A stretch of DNA of 64,000 nucleotides, from the NCBI RefSeq assembly GCF_001317355.1, contig NZ_LKET01000026.1, positions 62,001 to 126,000 of the forward strand, read 5' to 3'. The translations under genes were made by a program, and so were the position numbers. Of the stretch, positions 11,770 to 20,992 are shown in pieces; position 1 is the stretch's first letter, and each line of letters starts with the position of its first letter. This DNA comes from Oxobacter pfennigii (GTDB lineage: Bacteria > Bacillota > Clostridia > Clostridiales > Oxobacteraceae). Under the pieces are notes generated by a model, which saw only the letters and a program-made list of their open reading frames with translations, was not told where the DNA came from and did no database searches.

Positions 11770-14700
11770 TTATTCCACAATGGTATTACCTATAAATTTA
11801 TACCTTTCAATATCATCCCCGGAGCTTTGTCCTTTGACTGTGTCTACCTCAATGGTATCCTCATCCAGTACCTTGTTCACTTTGCGGGGTTCCCAGCCTC
11901 TGGTGTTGTTTCTTATCCAATCGCCAACAGAGAGTCCGTGATGATTGGATTTTATAATAGTCTCTGTGGTACCCTCCTGAGTTATTGAGCTTCCAAGCCT
12001 GGATAATCTCTCTATCATATCTCCGGCAGTTTGATCCTTAATGGCATATTCATGAATAACAGTATTCTCATCAATAACAACTATAACCCTGAAAATATTA
12101 TCTCTCCCTGAATTTACTATGGCATCGTTGTTTATTAGCATATGATTTGTAGCTTTTACAATATTTTCTGTAGTTTTAGGTATGTCAATAATTCTAAAAG
12201 GAAGGACCGGAAGATTGACATTATTATAAAGGCTAATGCTTGGATAGTTAACCCAGGCATACCTCACACCTATTGGCTCTAAGATCTCATCACTCCAGAT
12301 ACTCAAAGTGTTGCTTTTTTCATCTATGGCCGCATTTGCCATATGCCATTTACCCTGCTTATCAAGAACCTGAAAATCAAGAGGGGCATTTTTTTTAAAA
12401 TATATCCTTCCATAATCATAATTAAAGCCTGCAGTTACTTTATTGCCCTCAAACCGATAATATTTAAGTTCAGCACTCCTTTGCTCAATCTGTTTTCCGT
12501 ATATAAGTCCCATTGCTAAATTTGCAAGGCGTCTGCCAATCTCTTTTTTTTCTTTGGGATGTATTTCTATAGGGTCAGCATCAGATAAGTCTACCGCCGT
12601 AACCAGTCCAGTGTTATTAACAGTATTCGCCACCTTCATCTGAACTGCCCGTATTTTTGGCCATTCATTTATATCGTATTCATAATCATTGTGCCCGTAA
12701 CCTGCCAGCTGGACCAGCATTATGGGCAGATTGGGGTCTTGAAACTCGGCTCTTAAGCCTCGCAAATAATCTCTTAACAAAGGCTCATATTTGTATCCAA
12801 GATGGGCGCTGTTTTCCCCCTGATAATAGATAACTCCCTTAATTGCGAAAGGTGTAATAGGTTCCATAAACCCATTCCAGAACCCTGACATAATCGGTTC
12901 ATTATCCTTCGGGACATAGTTGTTTTCTTGTGCAATTAAATCAGGCATGAATGCTTCGATACTGGTACCTCCATATGTCATCCTTATTATGCCTATAGTA
13001 ACCTTAGCCAATTCTTCATTATATTCAAGCAATTTTTCTGCAAAAAAGGTCCCTATGGCTGGAGACTCTTTTAACGCCCATTCAGAAGAATGTTCCCATT
13101 TGCCAATGCTTGTAAAATTAGGTGTGACAGCCGTAATCTGTTCTCCTGAATAAAATCGCAGATTTGGCTTATTCTTAAATTTTTTGACTGTATCCCCTGC
13201 GCCATTGCACTCGCCAAGAAACATTTCCGCATTGGATTGGCCGGCCACAATAAATACCTCACCGACCATTATATCGCTTAGTACAATTTTTTTCTTGTCA
13301 TTTTCTACAGTTAAAGTATAGGGGCCTCCATAAGATACAGGATCAAGTTCCAAATACCAATGTCCGTTTTTTACAAGGGCGGTCTTAACCTGATTCCTAA
13401 ACCTGACGGTAATAGTTTCTCCCGAAACACCCCTGCCCCAGATGGGAGCTTTTTTATTCCCCTGCAAGACAGCTCCTGACGATAATATGTGGGGAAGTTC
13501 TAAATCATAATTCACTTTTCTAAGACCGGCGTCCAGCATTTTTAATAAAACAGTTGAGGCCTCTGCCCTGCTGATTTTGTTGTTACCCGAAAACCTGAAA
13601 TCATCATCCAGTATAAAATAACCTTCATAATAGCTATGAATTACAGCGTTCTTGTATTTATCAGGTATATCCATATAATCCTTAATAAAAGATCCATATT
13701 TTGTAGTCACTGCTCTTTTACCGTTAAATCTTGCAATCATTAAAGCCGCATCGTATTTTGTAATGGGATTATTATACTCTGAAAATTCATTTTCTTTGAT
13801 TATTTCCAGCTCTATTCCGCGTTTAATACAATAATCAGTGCTATAAGGCTCTTCTTTTGGATACTTTTCGCCTTTTAGAGCTATCAGCATCTTTAGAAAC
13901 TGTGATGCCGAAACATTCTCATAAGGCCTAAAATCATTGTCTGAATAAACATTTAATATGCCTTTATTAATCAGATATTTTATTTGTCCGTATGCCTTAT
14001 TTGATTTTATGTCTTTAGGATTAATAAGTACATATTCCTTCATCTGCCTCTCATATTCTTCAAACCGGTCAATATCATATAGTTTAATGTTATCATACCG
14101 CACGACAGGTGAAGTCCCCCATCCGTCATCGGAGTAGCCTGCCATTCCTAAAGCAGGGCCCGTAGCCCCGGACAATATTTTATAACTGGTGTTGTCGGTA
14201 TATTCAAGCAGCGGTTTGTATTCTTTCATTGGACTTGTAGGGCCGTCAATATAAAATTTTATATTGACATTGTTTTCATTTGTATTTTCAATAACAAGGC
14301 GGCCAGTATAATCAATATTTTCCTTTAGCAAATGATACCCTTCAACAAGAGGTTTCATCTTTGTGGGGGCAGAAGTATTTATGATTGCCCATTTAAATTT
14401 AAATTGATTTGCAATGGTGTTTTCCATATAGTAAGTAACAGCATAATACTCTTTATCTCTGGAGCGGGGAATGATAACTGCTATTGGCCTGCCGGAATGC
14501 CCTTCATTCCCTGCCTTCTGAATATTTATGTTAAACTCCATTGCATAATCCTGTTTATTACCCCATAGTTCATCAGTTAAAACAGCTCTTTGCATATACC
14601 GGGCATCACCTAATTCTAAAGCTCCCGTATCTGTTATAGTATTTTTTTGTTCCTTTACATTATTAATCCGCCATATTTCTTTCCCGTTTTTATCTTTGAC

Positions 14701-14853
14701 TATGTTATTATTTAATTTTTTATCGGAGAATGATTCATAGTAATACCATTGAGCGTCCCCTGCACTCAATGATGATTCAGAAGCTTTAGCCCTGAAAGAA
14801 AAAATCATAAAAAAAGCTCCAATCAACGAAAAATAAGTTAAATATTTTTTCAT
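11770..14853 (-). CDS. Secreted sialate O-acetylesterase/acetyl-esterase family protein with SLH repeats
   Basis: This 1027-residue exported protein starts with a signal peptide (residues 1-24, KKYLTYFSLIGAFFMIFSF). Residues about 30-255 look like a concanavalin-type carbohydrate-binding fold. About 270-440 hold surface-layer-homology repeats (YGQIKYLINKGILNVYSD, and KISRAEASTVLLKML). From about 455 on there is a sialate O-acetylesterase/CE6-like SGNH hydrolase. Its nucleophile Ser is in VAGQSNAEMF near residue 540, GENS follows, and the catalytic His is probably in IEIHPKEKKEIG. It likely removes acetyl groups from a polysaccharide at the cell surface. It ends the exopolysaccharide gene run after the GH26 gene, which suggests an acetylated polymer. 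The substrate is unknown. Confidence 0.85.
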   Translation of the reverse strand: MKKYLTYFSLIGAFFMIFSFRAKASESSLSAGDAQWYYYESFSDKKLNNNIVKDKNGKEIWRINNVKEQKNTITDTGALELGDARYMQRAVLTDELWGNKQDYAMEFNINIQKAGNEGHSGRPIAVIIPRSRDKEYYAVTYYMENTIANQFKFKWAIINTSAPTKMKPLVEGYHLLKENIDYTGRLVIENTNENNVNIKFYIDGPTSPMKEYKPLLEYTDNTSYKILSGATGPALGMAGYSDDGWGTSPVVRYDNIKLYDIDRFEEYERQMKEYVLINPKDIKSNKAYGQIKYLINKGILNVYSDNDFRPYENVSASQFLKMLIALKGEKYPKEEPYSTDYCIKRGIELEIIKENEFSEYNNPITKYDAALMIARFNGKRAVTTKYGSFIKDYMDIPDKYKNAVIHSYYEGYFILDDDFRFSGNNKISRAEASTVLLKMLDAGLRKVNYDLELPHILSSGAVLQGNKKAPIWGRGVSGETITVRFRNQVKTALVKNGHWYLELDPVSYGGPYTLTVENDKKKIVLSDIMVGEVFIVAGQSNAEMFLGECNGAGDTVKKFKNKPNLRFYSGEQITAVTPNFTSIGKWEHSSEWALKESPAIGTFFAEKLLEYNEELAKVTIGIIRMTYGGTSIEAFMPDLIAQENNYVPKDNEPIMSGFWNGFMEPITPFAIKGVIYYQGENSAHLGYKYEPLLRDYLRGLRAEFQDPNLPIMLVQLAGYGHNDYEYDINEWPKIRAVQMKVANTVNNTGLVTAVDLSDADPIEIHPKEKKEIGRRLANLAMGLIYGKQIEQRSAELKYYRFEGNKVTAGFNYDYGRIYFKKNAPLDFQVLDKQGKWHMANAAIDEKSNTLSIWSDEILEPIGVRYAWVNYPSISLYNNVNLPVLPFRIIDIPKTTENIVKATNHMLINNDAIVNSGRDNIFRVIVVIDENTVIHEYAIKDQTAGDMIERLSRLGSSITQEGTTETIIKSNHHGLSVGDWIRNNTRGWEPRKVNKVLDEDTIEVDTVKGQSSGDDIERYKFIGNTIVE

Positions 14854-14899
14854 AAGCAGGTATCCTCTTTCATAAAATTAAATCACCAGTCAAGTTTCA

Positions 14900-16027
14900 T
14901 TACCGGAAGGAAGGAAGCTCATCTCTTGTGATAACTGTTTCATGCAGGTAAGCTTTCTTCAACATCCAGGCTTCCGTATATTCTTCCGAATAGCTTTTTT
15001 TATCATCTGCAAGTACCAATTCTTCAGACCATGTTAGATACCATAGCCATTTCGCTCCTGTTTTCAGCATAAGCTCCGGGTCCGGAATCACTCCGGTTTC
15101 CGTCAAAGCCACCATTTTATGTGCTCCGGAATATGCTTCTGCCACCTTGAATTCTTCTTGCCTGGGCGAATAATCATGTTTGAGCCCATAGAAGTCTATC
15201 CCAACGATATCCACCACATCATCTCCCGGATACCAGTCCTGATGCTCGCCGTTCCATACCCATATCAAATTGTCCAGGCCGTGATAATTCGTGAATCTTT
15301 CATACATTATTCTCCACAACTTTTTGTATGGCTCAGGCCCGCGGCTTCCCCACCAGAACCAGCCGCCGGATGCTTCATGTAAAGGCCTCCAGAGTATGGG
15401 GACTCCTGCCTTCTGCAATTTTTTTAATTCTTCGGCGATAGCGTCCATGTCCCGTATCATCAGCCGGTACTCTTCAGATTCCACGTTGCGGATTCCTTTT
15501 GCAAAATTAAATGTAGTTGCTTCGGTATAAAACCCCCGATACCACTGCTTATCGGGTCTTTTATTAATAAGGCCCGCAGGTGCATTCCAGTGCCAGCAAA
15601 AGGTCACAAGCCCTCCTTCATTCCACCACCGGACAGCTCTTTTAATATCAGTTCCATTGGCTCCATATTTCACTCTGGAGGGTGAAGAATCCATAAAATC
15701 AAACCCGATGAGGGCAGGCTTCTTTCCCGTCACTTTATAAATTGCATCAACTTCCAATAAATCCTGGGATATATGCTGTCCGGAAAGAACCTTACTTCCA
15801 TAAATACTTTTCAGGTATTTCATCACTTTTATCATATTGACGTGAGCATCCATCGAAATGTCTTCTTTTTTCTCCATGCCTTGAAATTGTTTTTGGGTAA
15901 AGCAGGGGCTGATAATATTTATATCCCAGCCCAAAATGTTAACAATATACATTAACGTCATCAATGAAAAGTAAAATATGATACTTTTTAAAAAAATATT
16001 ATACTTCAAATTAGCCAGAGTCATCAT
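14900..16027 (-). CDS. Glycoside hydrolase family 26 (beta-mannanase-like), membrane-anchored or secreted
   Basis: This 375-residue protein has an N-terminal hydrophobic helix (FLKSIIFYFSLMTLMYIV) that is a signal anchor or signal peptide. The catalytic domain then follows: GQHISQD, TFCWHWNAP, the acid/base Glu in WRPLHEASGGWFWWG, VGIDFYG and the nucleophile Glu in ALTETGV. These are GH26 landmarks; known members cleave beta-1,4-mannan and some beta-glucans or xylans. The start at 16027 has AAGGGAGGC 4 nt upstream; a longer frame to 16051 does not. It sits 53 nt after the BcsB-like gene, so the synthase product may be a mannan or mixed glycan. Confidence 0.9.
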   Translation of the reverse strand: MMTLANLKYNIFLKSIIFYFSLMTLMYIVNILGWDINIISPCFTQKQFQGMEKKEDISMDAHVNMIKVMKYLKSIYGSKVLSGQHISQDLLEVDAIYKVTGKKPALIGFDFMDSSPSRVKYGANGTDIKRAVRWWNEGGLVTFCWHWNAPAGLINKRPDKQWYRGFYTEATTFNFAKGIRNVESEEYRLMIRDMDAIAEELKKLQKAGVPILWRPLHEASGGWFWWGSRGPEPYKKLWRIMYERFTNYHGLDNLIWVWNGEHQDWYPGDDVVDIVGIDFYGLKHDYSPRQEEFKVAEAYSGAHKMVALTETGVIPDPELMLKTGAKWLWYLTWSEELVLADDKKSYSEEYTEAWMLKKAYLHETVITRDELPSFR

Positions 16028-16080
16028 AAGCGCCTCCCTTAATATACCCAATTATACATAAAGAGCTTAAGGCGAAGATT

Positions 16081-16872
16081 TTACCCTCTCCTCCTTCTGC
16101 CTCCGGGCCTTCTGTGCTTTCTGACCTTAGTTTCCTTTGCTTTTCTATTTTTATATAAATATAAACCCAGGCCAACGGACATTAATAACAGCACTGCTCC
16201 TGCAAAAATGATATAATTCCATATAAATTTGTTTGTAATATTAAAAGCACTTATATCCGGCCTCTTTCCTTCATCTTTTTGGAACCTTAGGGTTACCAAT
16301 TCTCCATCCTTGCTTATTATAGCCGCATCCCCCGTCAGTAATCCCCGTTTATCATCCATAAAATAAGCCATGGAATCTCTTATGGATTGATTATCTAACG
16401 ATGTTATAGTCAGCATACCTTTTTTATTATTGTATGGAGATGCCTTCAATTCAATAAAGGTTGCTGTTTTTGAGGTTTCGGGCAGTAGCTCATATTTTTC
16501 GTTGGAAAGCACTGTAGTAAATAGGTCGTTATATCTAAACCATAAGCTTTTGTTGACATCTTTTATGACACTGTTTTTATCCGGAGTTCCGAATATGATC
16601 AGGTTATCCGCTTTATGTTCTTCATCAATAGCCGCTCCCTTTACAGCATATATTATCCCTTCATTGTTTTCTATGCTGATTCCTAATAATTCAGCAATAT
16701 TGCCTGCTATTGCAAGATCTTGTTTTTGAGGATTGTCCGGCAATACAATTGTTGTATTATCCAGATCATTATCTCTGGAAAACGGATATGGCAAATTTTC
16801 AAATTGCATGATGCTTCTTTCCTGCTTTGGCATATAAAAGAAACTGTCTTCCTGTATGTATGCCCACGGCAT
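16081..16872 (-). CDS. BcsB-like cellulose synthase subunit, C-terminal part after in-frame TGA
   Basis: These 263 codons continue the upstream BcsB-like gene in the same frame, 6 sense codons after its TGA. It contains the second flavodoxin-like domain of BcsB (VLPDNPQKQDLAIAGNIAELLG, DNLIIFGTPDKNSVI). A C-terminal membrane helix follows (FIWNYIIFAGAVLLLMSVGLGL) and then an Arg/Lys-rich tail. BcsB needs this helix to dock on the synthase. The ATG at 16872 has only a weak GAGAGAAG upstream, and starting there would cut a repeat module in half. I therefore read it as part of one 731-residue protein (16081-18276) that is either interrupted or recoded. Confidence 0.8.
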   Translation of the reverse strand: MPWAYIQEDSFFYMPKQERSIMQFENLPYPFSRDNDLDNTTIVLPDNPQKQDLAIAGNIAELLGISIENNEGIIYAVKGAAIDEEHKADNLIIFGTPDKNSVIKDVNKSLWFRYNDLFTTVLSNEKYELLPETSKTATFIELKASPYNNKKGMLTITSLDNQSIRDSMAYFMDDKRGLLTGDAAIISKDGELVTLRFQKDEGKRPDISAFNITNKFIWNYIIFAGAVLLLMSVGLGLYLYKNRKAKETKVRKHRRPGGRRRRG

Positions 16873-16893
16873 ACTTATTAGATACTTCTCTCA
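16858..16893 (-). other. In-frame TGA at a Cys-equivalent site with downstream hairpin
   Basis: The TGA is at 16891-16893. In the first BcsB repeat, Cys of DPCEDDEHIVNW is 9 residues before the conserved Trp; in the second repeat the TGA is also exactly 9 codons before the equivalent Trp (EKYLISMPW). On the minus strand GTATGCC-GTG-GGCATAC (16858-16874) forms a 7-bp stem with a 3-nt loop starting 23 nt after the TGA. A bacterial SECIS is expected about 16-37 nt after the UGA, with a G early in a small loop. Nonsense mutation remains possible. Confidence 0.5.
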
Positions 16894-18276
16894 AGTAATT
16901 TCACCGCTTGGTATGAGGTCAAATTCAACCCGCAGGTCATAATAGCTGAAACTTCTAGCTTCCTTGGGGATAAACATTTTAACTGTATGAAAATCCTTTT
17001 TTTCCTTATCCAGTTTTTCACTTGCAATGGGAATCCCATTTATATAAAGTGAAACCATAGATTTTTCATAGTCAAGATTATCAGAATATCTTATATTCAA
17101 ATCAATGCTGGACTCATTAGCCAATACTTCATTAAATGGAATCCTTACCCCAATGGTCACAACCTGTTTTTTAATGCCTTCTACCTTTATTCCATTTAAA
17201 CCTAGGTTCTTTAAGTAAATATAATCTCCTATCTTCGTTTCTTTTATCTTTGTATCAATATCCGGTGACAGTAAATATTTATTAAATATCATTTGTTCTT
17301 TAAGCTGGTCGTTGCTTAAAGCCTTTACAGCATTTATAAGGCTTCTACTATTATCTGATGCAATGATTAATAAAGGTTTTCCGCTATTCATTGTCACTGC
17401 CCTGTAAATATTGGCATTATTCATATCATCGTTGGAATTATTTTCTAATAGTATTTTAAAACTTTCAGGCATGCCTGCAAAGCTACCTATATATACCAAA
17501 CTGTCGAATGCATCTATTTGCTGGTCACCGGCAGTAACCAGTGTAGTTTTTACCTGATACCCTAATTGATACGCTTTCATATGAGCAATCATTGTTAAAG
17601 CGGCTGACAATTCCTCATTGCTATAAGAATCAGGAATTACAACGCCAATACCAGGGGAGTTGTCTGGGTATACCCCTGCAAAAGGTCTCGCAAAATCTGT
17701 TATCCCATTATATATAGATTTCTTATCATATGTAACAACATAGTTGGTATTACCATCAATAATAATCCAGTTTACAATATGTTCATCATCTTCACATGGA
17801 TCATAGGAAGTTTTGGTATGGGTCTTAACAGTTAACTCATTATAGCCTGTATTTACCTTATCTGCAGGTATATTAACCACCCAGTTCATTGCCAAATTAT
17901 TTTCTTCATCCTTCAGGCTGATGGATTGTACAGGCAAATTATTTATGTAGATAGTTATGTATGATGTATCCTTGATAATCATAGGACTTAATGTGCAATA
18001 CAAATTGAGTTTGAAATCCCTTACCTGCAATTCCTTGTCTACATTAAAAAACCATTTGCTTTCACCGTTAATACCCCTAAGTTCCACATCCTTAAGAACT
18101 TTATAAGTATACTTAAGCCCGCCGCTTTCATCATGGACTATGGTAATCTGCTTATCGTCTATTATGCCTTTGGCATTATCCTCAACTGCATAACTATAAA
18201 TTGCTGAAGAAACAGTATTCAGCAACAAAATAACAGTGAAAATAACCATCCATCTTTTCAAAATTATATTTTTCAT
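16891..18276 (-). CDS. BcsB-like cellulose synthase subunit, N-terminal part up to in-frame TGA
   Basis: This 461-residue part has a signal peptide (KRWMVIFTVILLLNTVSSAIYSYA). The first carbohydrate-binding domain follows (VELRGINGESKWFFNV... to about residue 165), then a flavodoxin-like domain (PGIGVVIPD, about 200-330). Next comes most of a second binding domain (KNLGLNGIKVEG... YYDLRVEFDLIPSGEIT). BcsB is an extracytoplasmic guide for the nascent glycan and is anchored by a C-terminal helix. Here that helix lies beyond an in-frame TGA. Without readthrough, the product would be a secreted fragment that cannot bind the synthase. It lies 149 nt downstream of the GT2 synthase gene, as bcsB follows bcsA. 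Confidence 0.85.
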   Translation of the reverse strand: MKNIILKRWMVIFTVILLLNTVSSAIYSYAVEDNAKGIIDDKQITIVHDESGGLKYTYKVLKDVELRGINGESKWFFNVDKELQVRDFKLNLYCTLSPMIIKDTSYITIYINNLPVQSISLKDEENNLAMNWVVNIPADKVNTGYNELTVKTHTKTSYDPCEDDEHIVNWIIIDGNTNYVVTYDKKSIYNGITDFARPFAGVYPDNSPGIGVVIPDSYSNEELSAALTMIAHMKAYQLGYQVKTTLVTAGDQQIDAFDSLVYIGSFAGMPESFKILLENNSNDDMNNANIYRAVTMNSGKPLLIIASDNSRSLINAVKALSNDQLKEQMIFNKYLLSPDIDTKIKETKIGDYIYLKNLGLNGIKVEGIKKQVVTIGVRIPFNEVLANESSIDLNIRYSDNLDYEKSMVSLYINGIPIASEKLDKEKKDFHTVKMFIPKEARSFSYYDLRVEFDLIPSGEIT

Positions 18277-18425
18277 CTATTTCACCTATTTCCATTGAAA
18301 TTCCTTGTATTTTGCTTTTCATACAATCAAATGCTATAACGAGAGCATTATTTAATAAAAATCACCTTAATATTGAAGTGCTTCAAACACTTAAATTTAA
18401 TTAATCATTTAAAAGTACACAGCCT

Positions 18426-19688
18426 TTAATCAAATCTCTCTGTCTTATACCACTTTGTTTCACGTTTTAAAATCATATCCCTTATAAAACCTATAAATCC
18501 AATTACGGCAATAAATGTCCAAAGCTTACAGTAAGTAAAATACATAATAATAATGATGCCGAAGTTTGAGGCGTTAAGTTCCCCCCTCTCTGTTGAAGTC
18601 GAAATTAAAACAGATAATATAAAAATCACATAGGCCATAAACCATATAAGCAAGCTATACCCCATTATATGGGTTTCAATAAATCCGCCAACACTTAATA
18701 TGAAAATCAAGTCCGACACTACAGCCCCTGTTAAGAAAAAAACATATACCGATAGGAAATAGAACAGGTCAAACCTCACAGGACCTGCTTTGCTGTTAAA
18801 AAGATACCTAAAATTTTTAACCAAAACATAATAATTCCCCTTTACCCAGCGGTTCCTTTGTTTAAGCCATACTGCAATATTCTCGGGTTCCTGTTCCCAG
18901 GAGGCGGAATATGGACAAAATCTTATGTGGTAACCCATCATATATATTCTGAAACTAATCTCAGTGTCTTCAGTTATTGCCTTTGTATCCCAACCGCCGA
19001 TACTTTCTAATATAGATCTTCTTATAATAAAATTTGTACCCGGTATTGTACAAAGTTTCAGTAATTGCCATCTCCCAGCCTGGGCCATCCATTGAAAATA
19101 GATACCCTCAAGATTTATAAACCTTGTCAAAAGGTTTTTATTTTTATTTCTGCATCTGAACTTGCCAATAACAGCCCCCGCTTTATTGTCTTTTTGTATG
19201 GCATAGACCAATTCATACAAAGCTTGTCTTTCAGGAGTATTATCTGCATCATAAATTGCAATCAGGCTTCCTTTACTCTGCTCAAACCCTATATTCAATG
19301 CATTGGATTTGCCTTTTCCGCCTGTTACATTATCGGTATTAATGATTATTAAGTTCCTGTCCGGGTTTCTTTCTTTAATTTTCTGAAGAACTTCCGCAGA
19401 ATTATCACTTGAATTGTCGTTTACCACTATAATCTCATATCTGTCGTTTTCATAATTTAAGCTCAGCAGAGACTGCACTGTTTTACCTATAACCTTTGCC
19501 TCATTATGGGCAGGTACCAATATAGAAACAAAAGGCGGATTATTAATAACTCTGGCCTTTTTCTCGTCTTTATTGTGTTTAATATATGAAATAAAACCGC
19601 TGTTGACCAACACCATATTAATCAGAACAACAATCCATATTGAAAATAGTGACCCCATTAATAGATAGTCATATATGCCTTGTAACAT
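18426..19688 (-). CDS. Processive family 2 glycosyltransferase (BcsA/cellulose-synthase-like, no PilZ domain)
   Basis: This 420-residue membrane enzyme has one N-terminal helix, a cytosolic GT2 domain and four or more C-terminal helices. The catalytic set is complete: VPAHNE, VVNDNSSD, DADNTPE (metal-binding DxD), TED (catalytic base) and QRNRW (the QxxRW signature of processive synthases). Known relatives make beta-1,4-glucan, mannan or beta-1,6-GlcNAc polymers. It ends soon after the last membrane helix and has no PilZ domain, so it would not bind c-di-GMP directly. The ATG at 19688 has AAGG 9 nt upstream. It lies 14 nt after the DUF2334-like gene. Confidence 0.92.
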   Translation of the reverse strand: MLQGIYDYLLMGSLFSIWIVVLINMVLVNSGFISYIKHNKDEKKARVINNPPFVSILVPAHNEAKVIGKTVQSLLSLNYENDRYEIIVVNDNSSDNSAEVLQKIKERNPDRNLIIINTDNVTGGKGKSNALNIGFEQSKGSLIAIYDADNTPERQALYELVYAIQKDNKAGAVIGKFRCRNKNKNLLTRFINLEGIYFQWMAQAGRWQLLKLCTIPGTNFIIRRSILESIGGWDTKAITEDTEISFRIYMMGYHIRFCPYSASWEQEPENIAVWLKQRNRWVKGNYYVLVKNFRYLFNSKAGPVRFDLFYFLSVYVFFLTGAVVSDLIFILSVGGFIETHIMGYSLLIWFMAYVIFILSVLISTSTERGELNASNFGIIIIMYFTYCKLWTFIAVIGFIGFIRDMILKRETKWYKTERFD

Positions 19689-19702
19689 AAATACCAACCT
19701 TA

Positions 19703-20992
19703 TTATTTAAATAATTTTTTAATATCGTACCGCCTTCCGATATATATATAAATGGATAATATACAAATTATCGCTACGGACGCTTTAATACCTATATCTA
19801 TAATTTGGGATATATCATAACCCACCTCCCCCGGCTTTTCTTCTTCCAGGTTGCTGCCTTTAATTTTTTCTATTTCCAGCTCCTTAAATTGGTCAAGTTG
19901 TGTCTTTGGTTTTTCTTCTTCTTTGGGAATATTTACATTATTATCATCAGGGCTATAATCAAAATTTTTAGTTTTAAAATCCGCGACCTCAATTTTTTCG
20001 CTGCGGAGCATGTCAAGAAGTGCATCCAAATCTTCTGAATCCTTATTAATATCAAGACTTATTAAGTCTTCATATATATAATTTCCTTTGGACATATAAG
20101 AAAAAATATTATACTTATCAGCCTTGCGGCCGGTGATCATAACATGCCCGCTGATCATATCCGATATTTTGTACAAGTCAAGACTGGAGCTTATTTTACC
20201 CTCTTGTTCCGTCACCAGTATAAAAGGCAGGTATAAATCTTTAAAGATTTCATTACTTGAAAACAGCCTATCCATAGATATCTTAATCCCAACTATATCA
20301 ATGCCTCTTTTTCTGTATTCTTCAACAGCTCTTTTTAAAAGCGGCTTAGAATCCATATTATATGTACCATCTTCATTTATGATGGGTTCATGTACAAAGA
20401 ATTGTCCACCATTTTTCCCTATATACTTTAAAACTTCAATATATTTATCATAAGCCTCCAATGTATAATTATCGTAAACAGGCATAACAGTGAAAACGGG
20501 TGTTATGCCATTCTCATTTAAACTATCAGCCATATCCATAACCTTATTCAAGTCGGAAAAAGGATAAATTTTATCAATCTCTATAAAAAGCTTTTTATTT
20601 TCAAGTAGCTTTTCTGACCAAATATTTTGTTCCCCATAAACCAGCACTTCATTATTGGCATAAGCATCCGTTATAAGCTTATATTCACTTTGATAATTAA
20701 AACTATAAGGAACGATAATTATTTTGTCTCCCTGCTCTATTTTATGGTTGTCAATATTGTCTGCCTGAAGCAGCAGCACATTTTTTCCATCGGATTTCAA
20801 GCGGCAATATATATTGAGTATACTGCTCTCATCTTTCCCATATTCATACAAGTTCTTATATACAAGAATATACTTAGGGGACTTTTCATAAGCATAACTG
20901 CTGATTGAGTATAAAAAGCACAGCCCAGCAGAACATAATACTATCCGGCTTAACACTATCAATACTCTTCTATAGGCAAAATTACACATCAT
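19703..20992 (-). CDS. DUF2334-like (polysaccharide deacetylase-related) membrane-anchored protein
   Basis: This protein of about 429 residues has an N-terminal signal or anchor helix, an extracytoplasmic domain and a C-terminal helix (ASVAIICILSIYIYIG) followed by a short basic tail. The central stretch IDKIYPFSDLNKVMDMADSL followed by ITPVFTVMPVYDN is the typical opening of DUF2334, a family related to NodB-type polysaccharide deacetylases. YIGKNGGQFFVHEP is the equivalent of the family's His-containing strand. I place the start at 20992 (AAAGGA 8 nt upstream), which overlaps the GGDEF gene by 11 nt. A role in modifying or exporting the glycan is inference from its place next to the synthase. 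Confidence 0.75.
   Translation of the reverse strand: MMCNFAYRRVLIVLSRIVLCSAGLCFLYSISSYAYEKSPKYILVYKNLYEYGKDESSILNIYCRLKSDGKNVLLLQADNIDNHKIEQGDKIIIVPYSFNYQSEYKLITDAYANNEVLVYGEQNIWSEKLLENKKLFIEIDKIYPFSDLNKVMDMADSLNENGITPVFTVMPVYDNYTLEAYDKYIEVLKYIGKNGGQFFVHEPIINEDGTYNMDSKPLLKRAVEEYRKRGIDIVGIKISMDRLFSSNEIFKDLYLPFILVTEQEGKISSSLDLYKISDMISGHVMITGRKADKYNIFSYMSKGNYIYEDLISLDINKDSEDLDALLDMLRSEKIEVADFKTKNFDYSPDDNNVNIPKEEEKPKTQLDQFKELEIEKIKGSNLEEEKPGEVGYDISQIIDIGIKASVAIICILSIYIYIGRRYDIKKLFK

Noticed and set aside
16081-16890. Reading the BcsB C-terminal half as an independent gene starting at 16872
   Set aside because: It has only a weak upstream site, begins inside a repeat module just before its conserved Trp, and would lack a signal peptide although the domain must be outside the cell.
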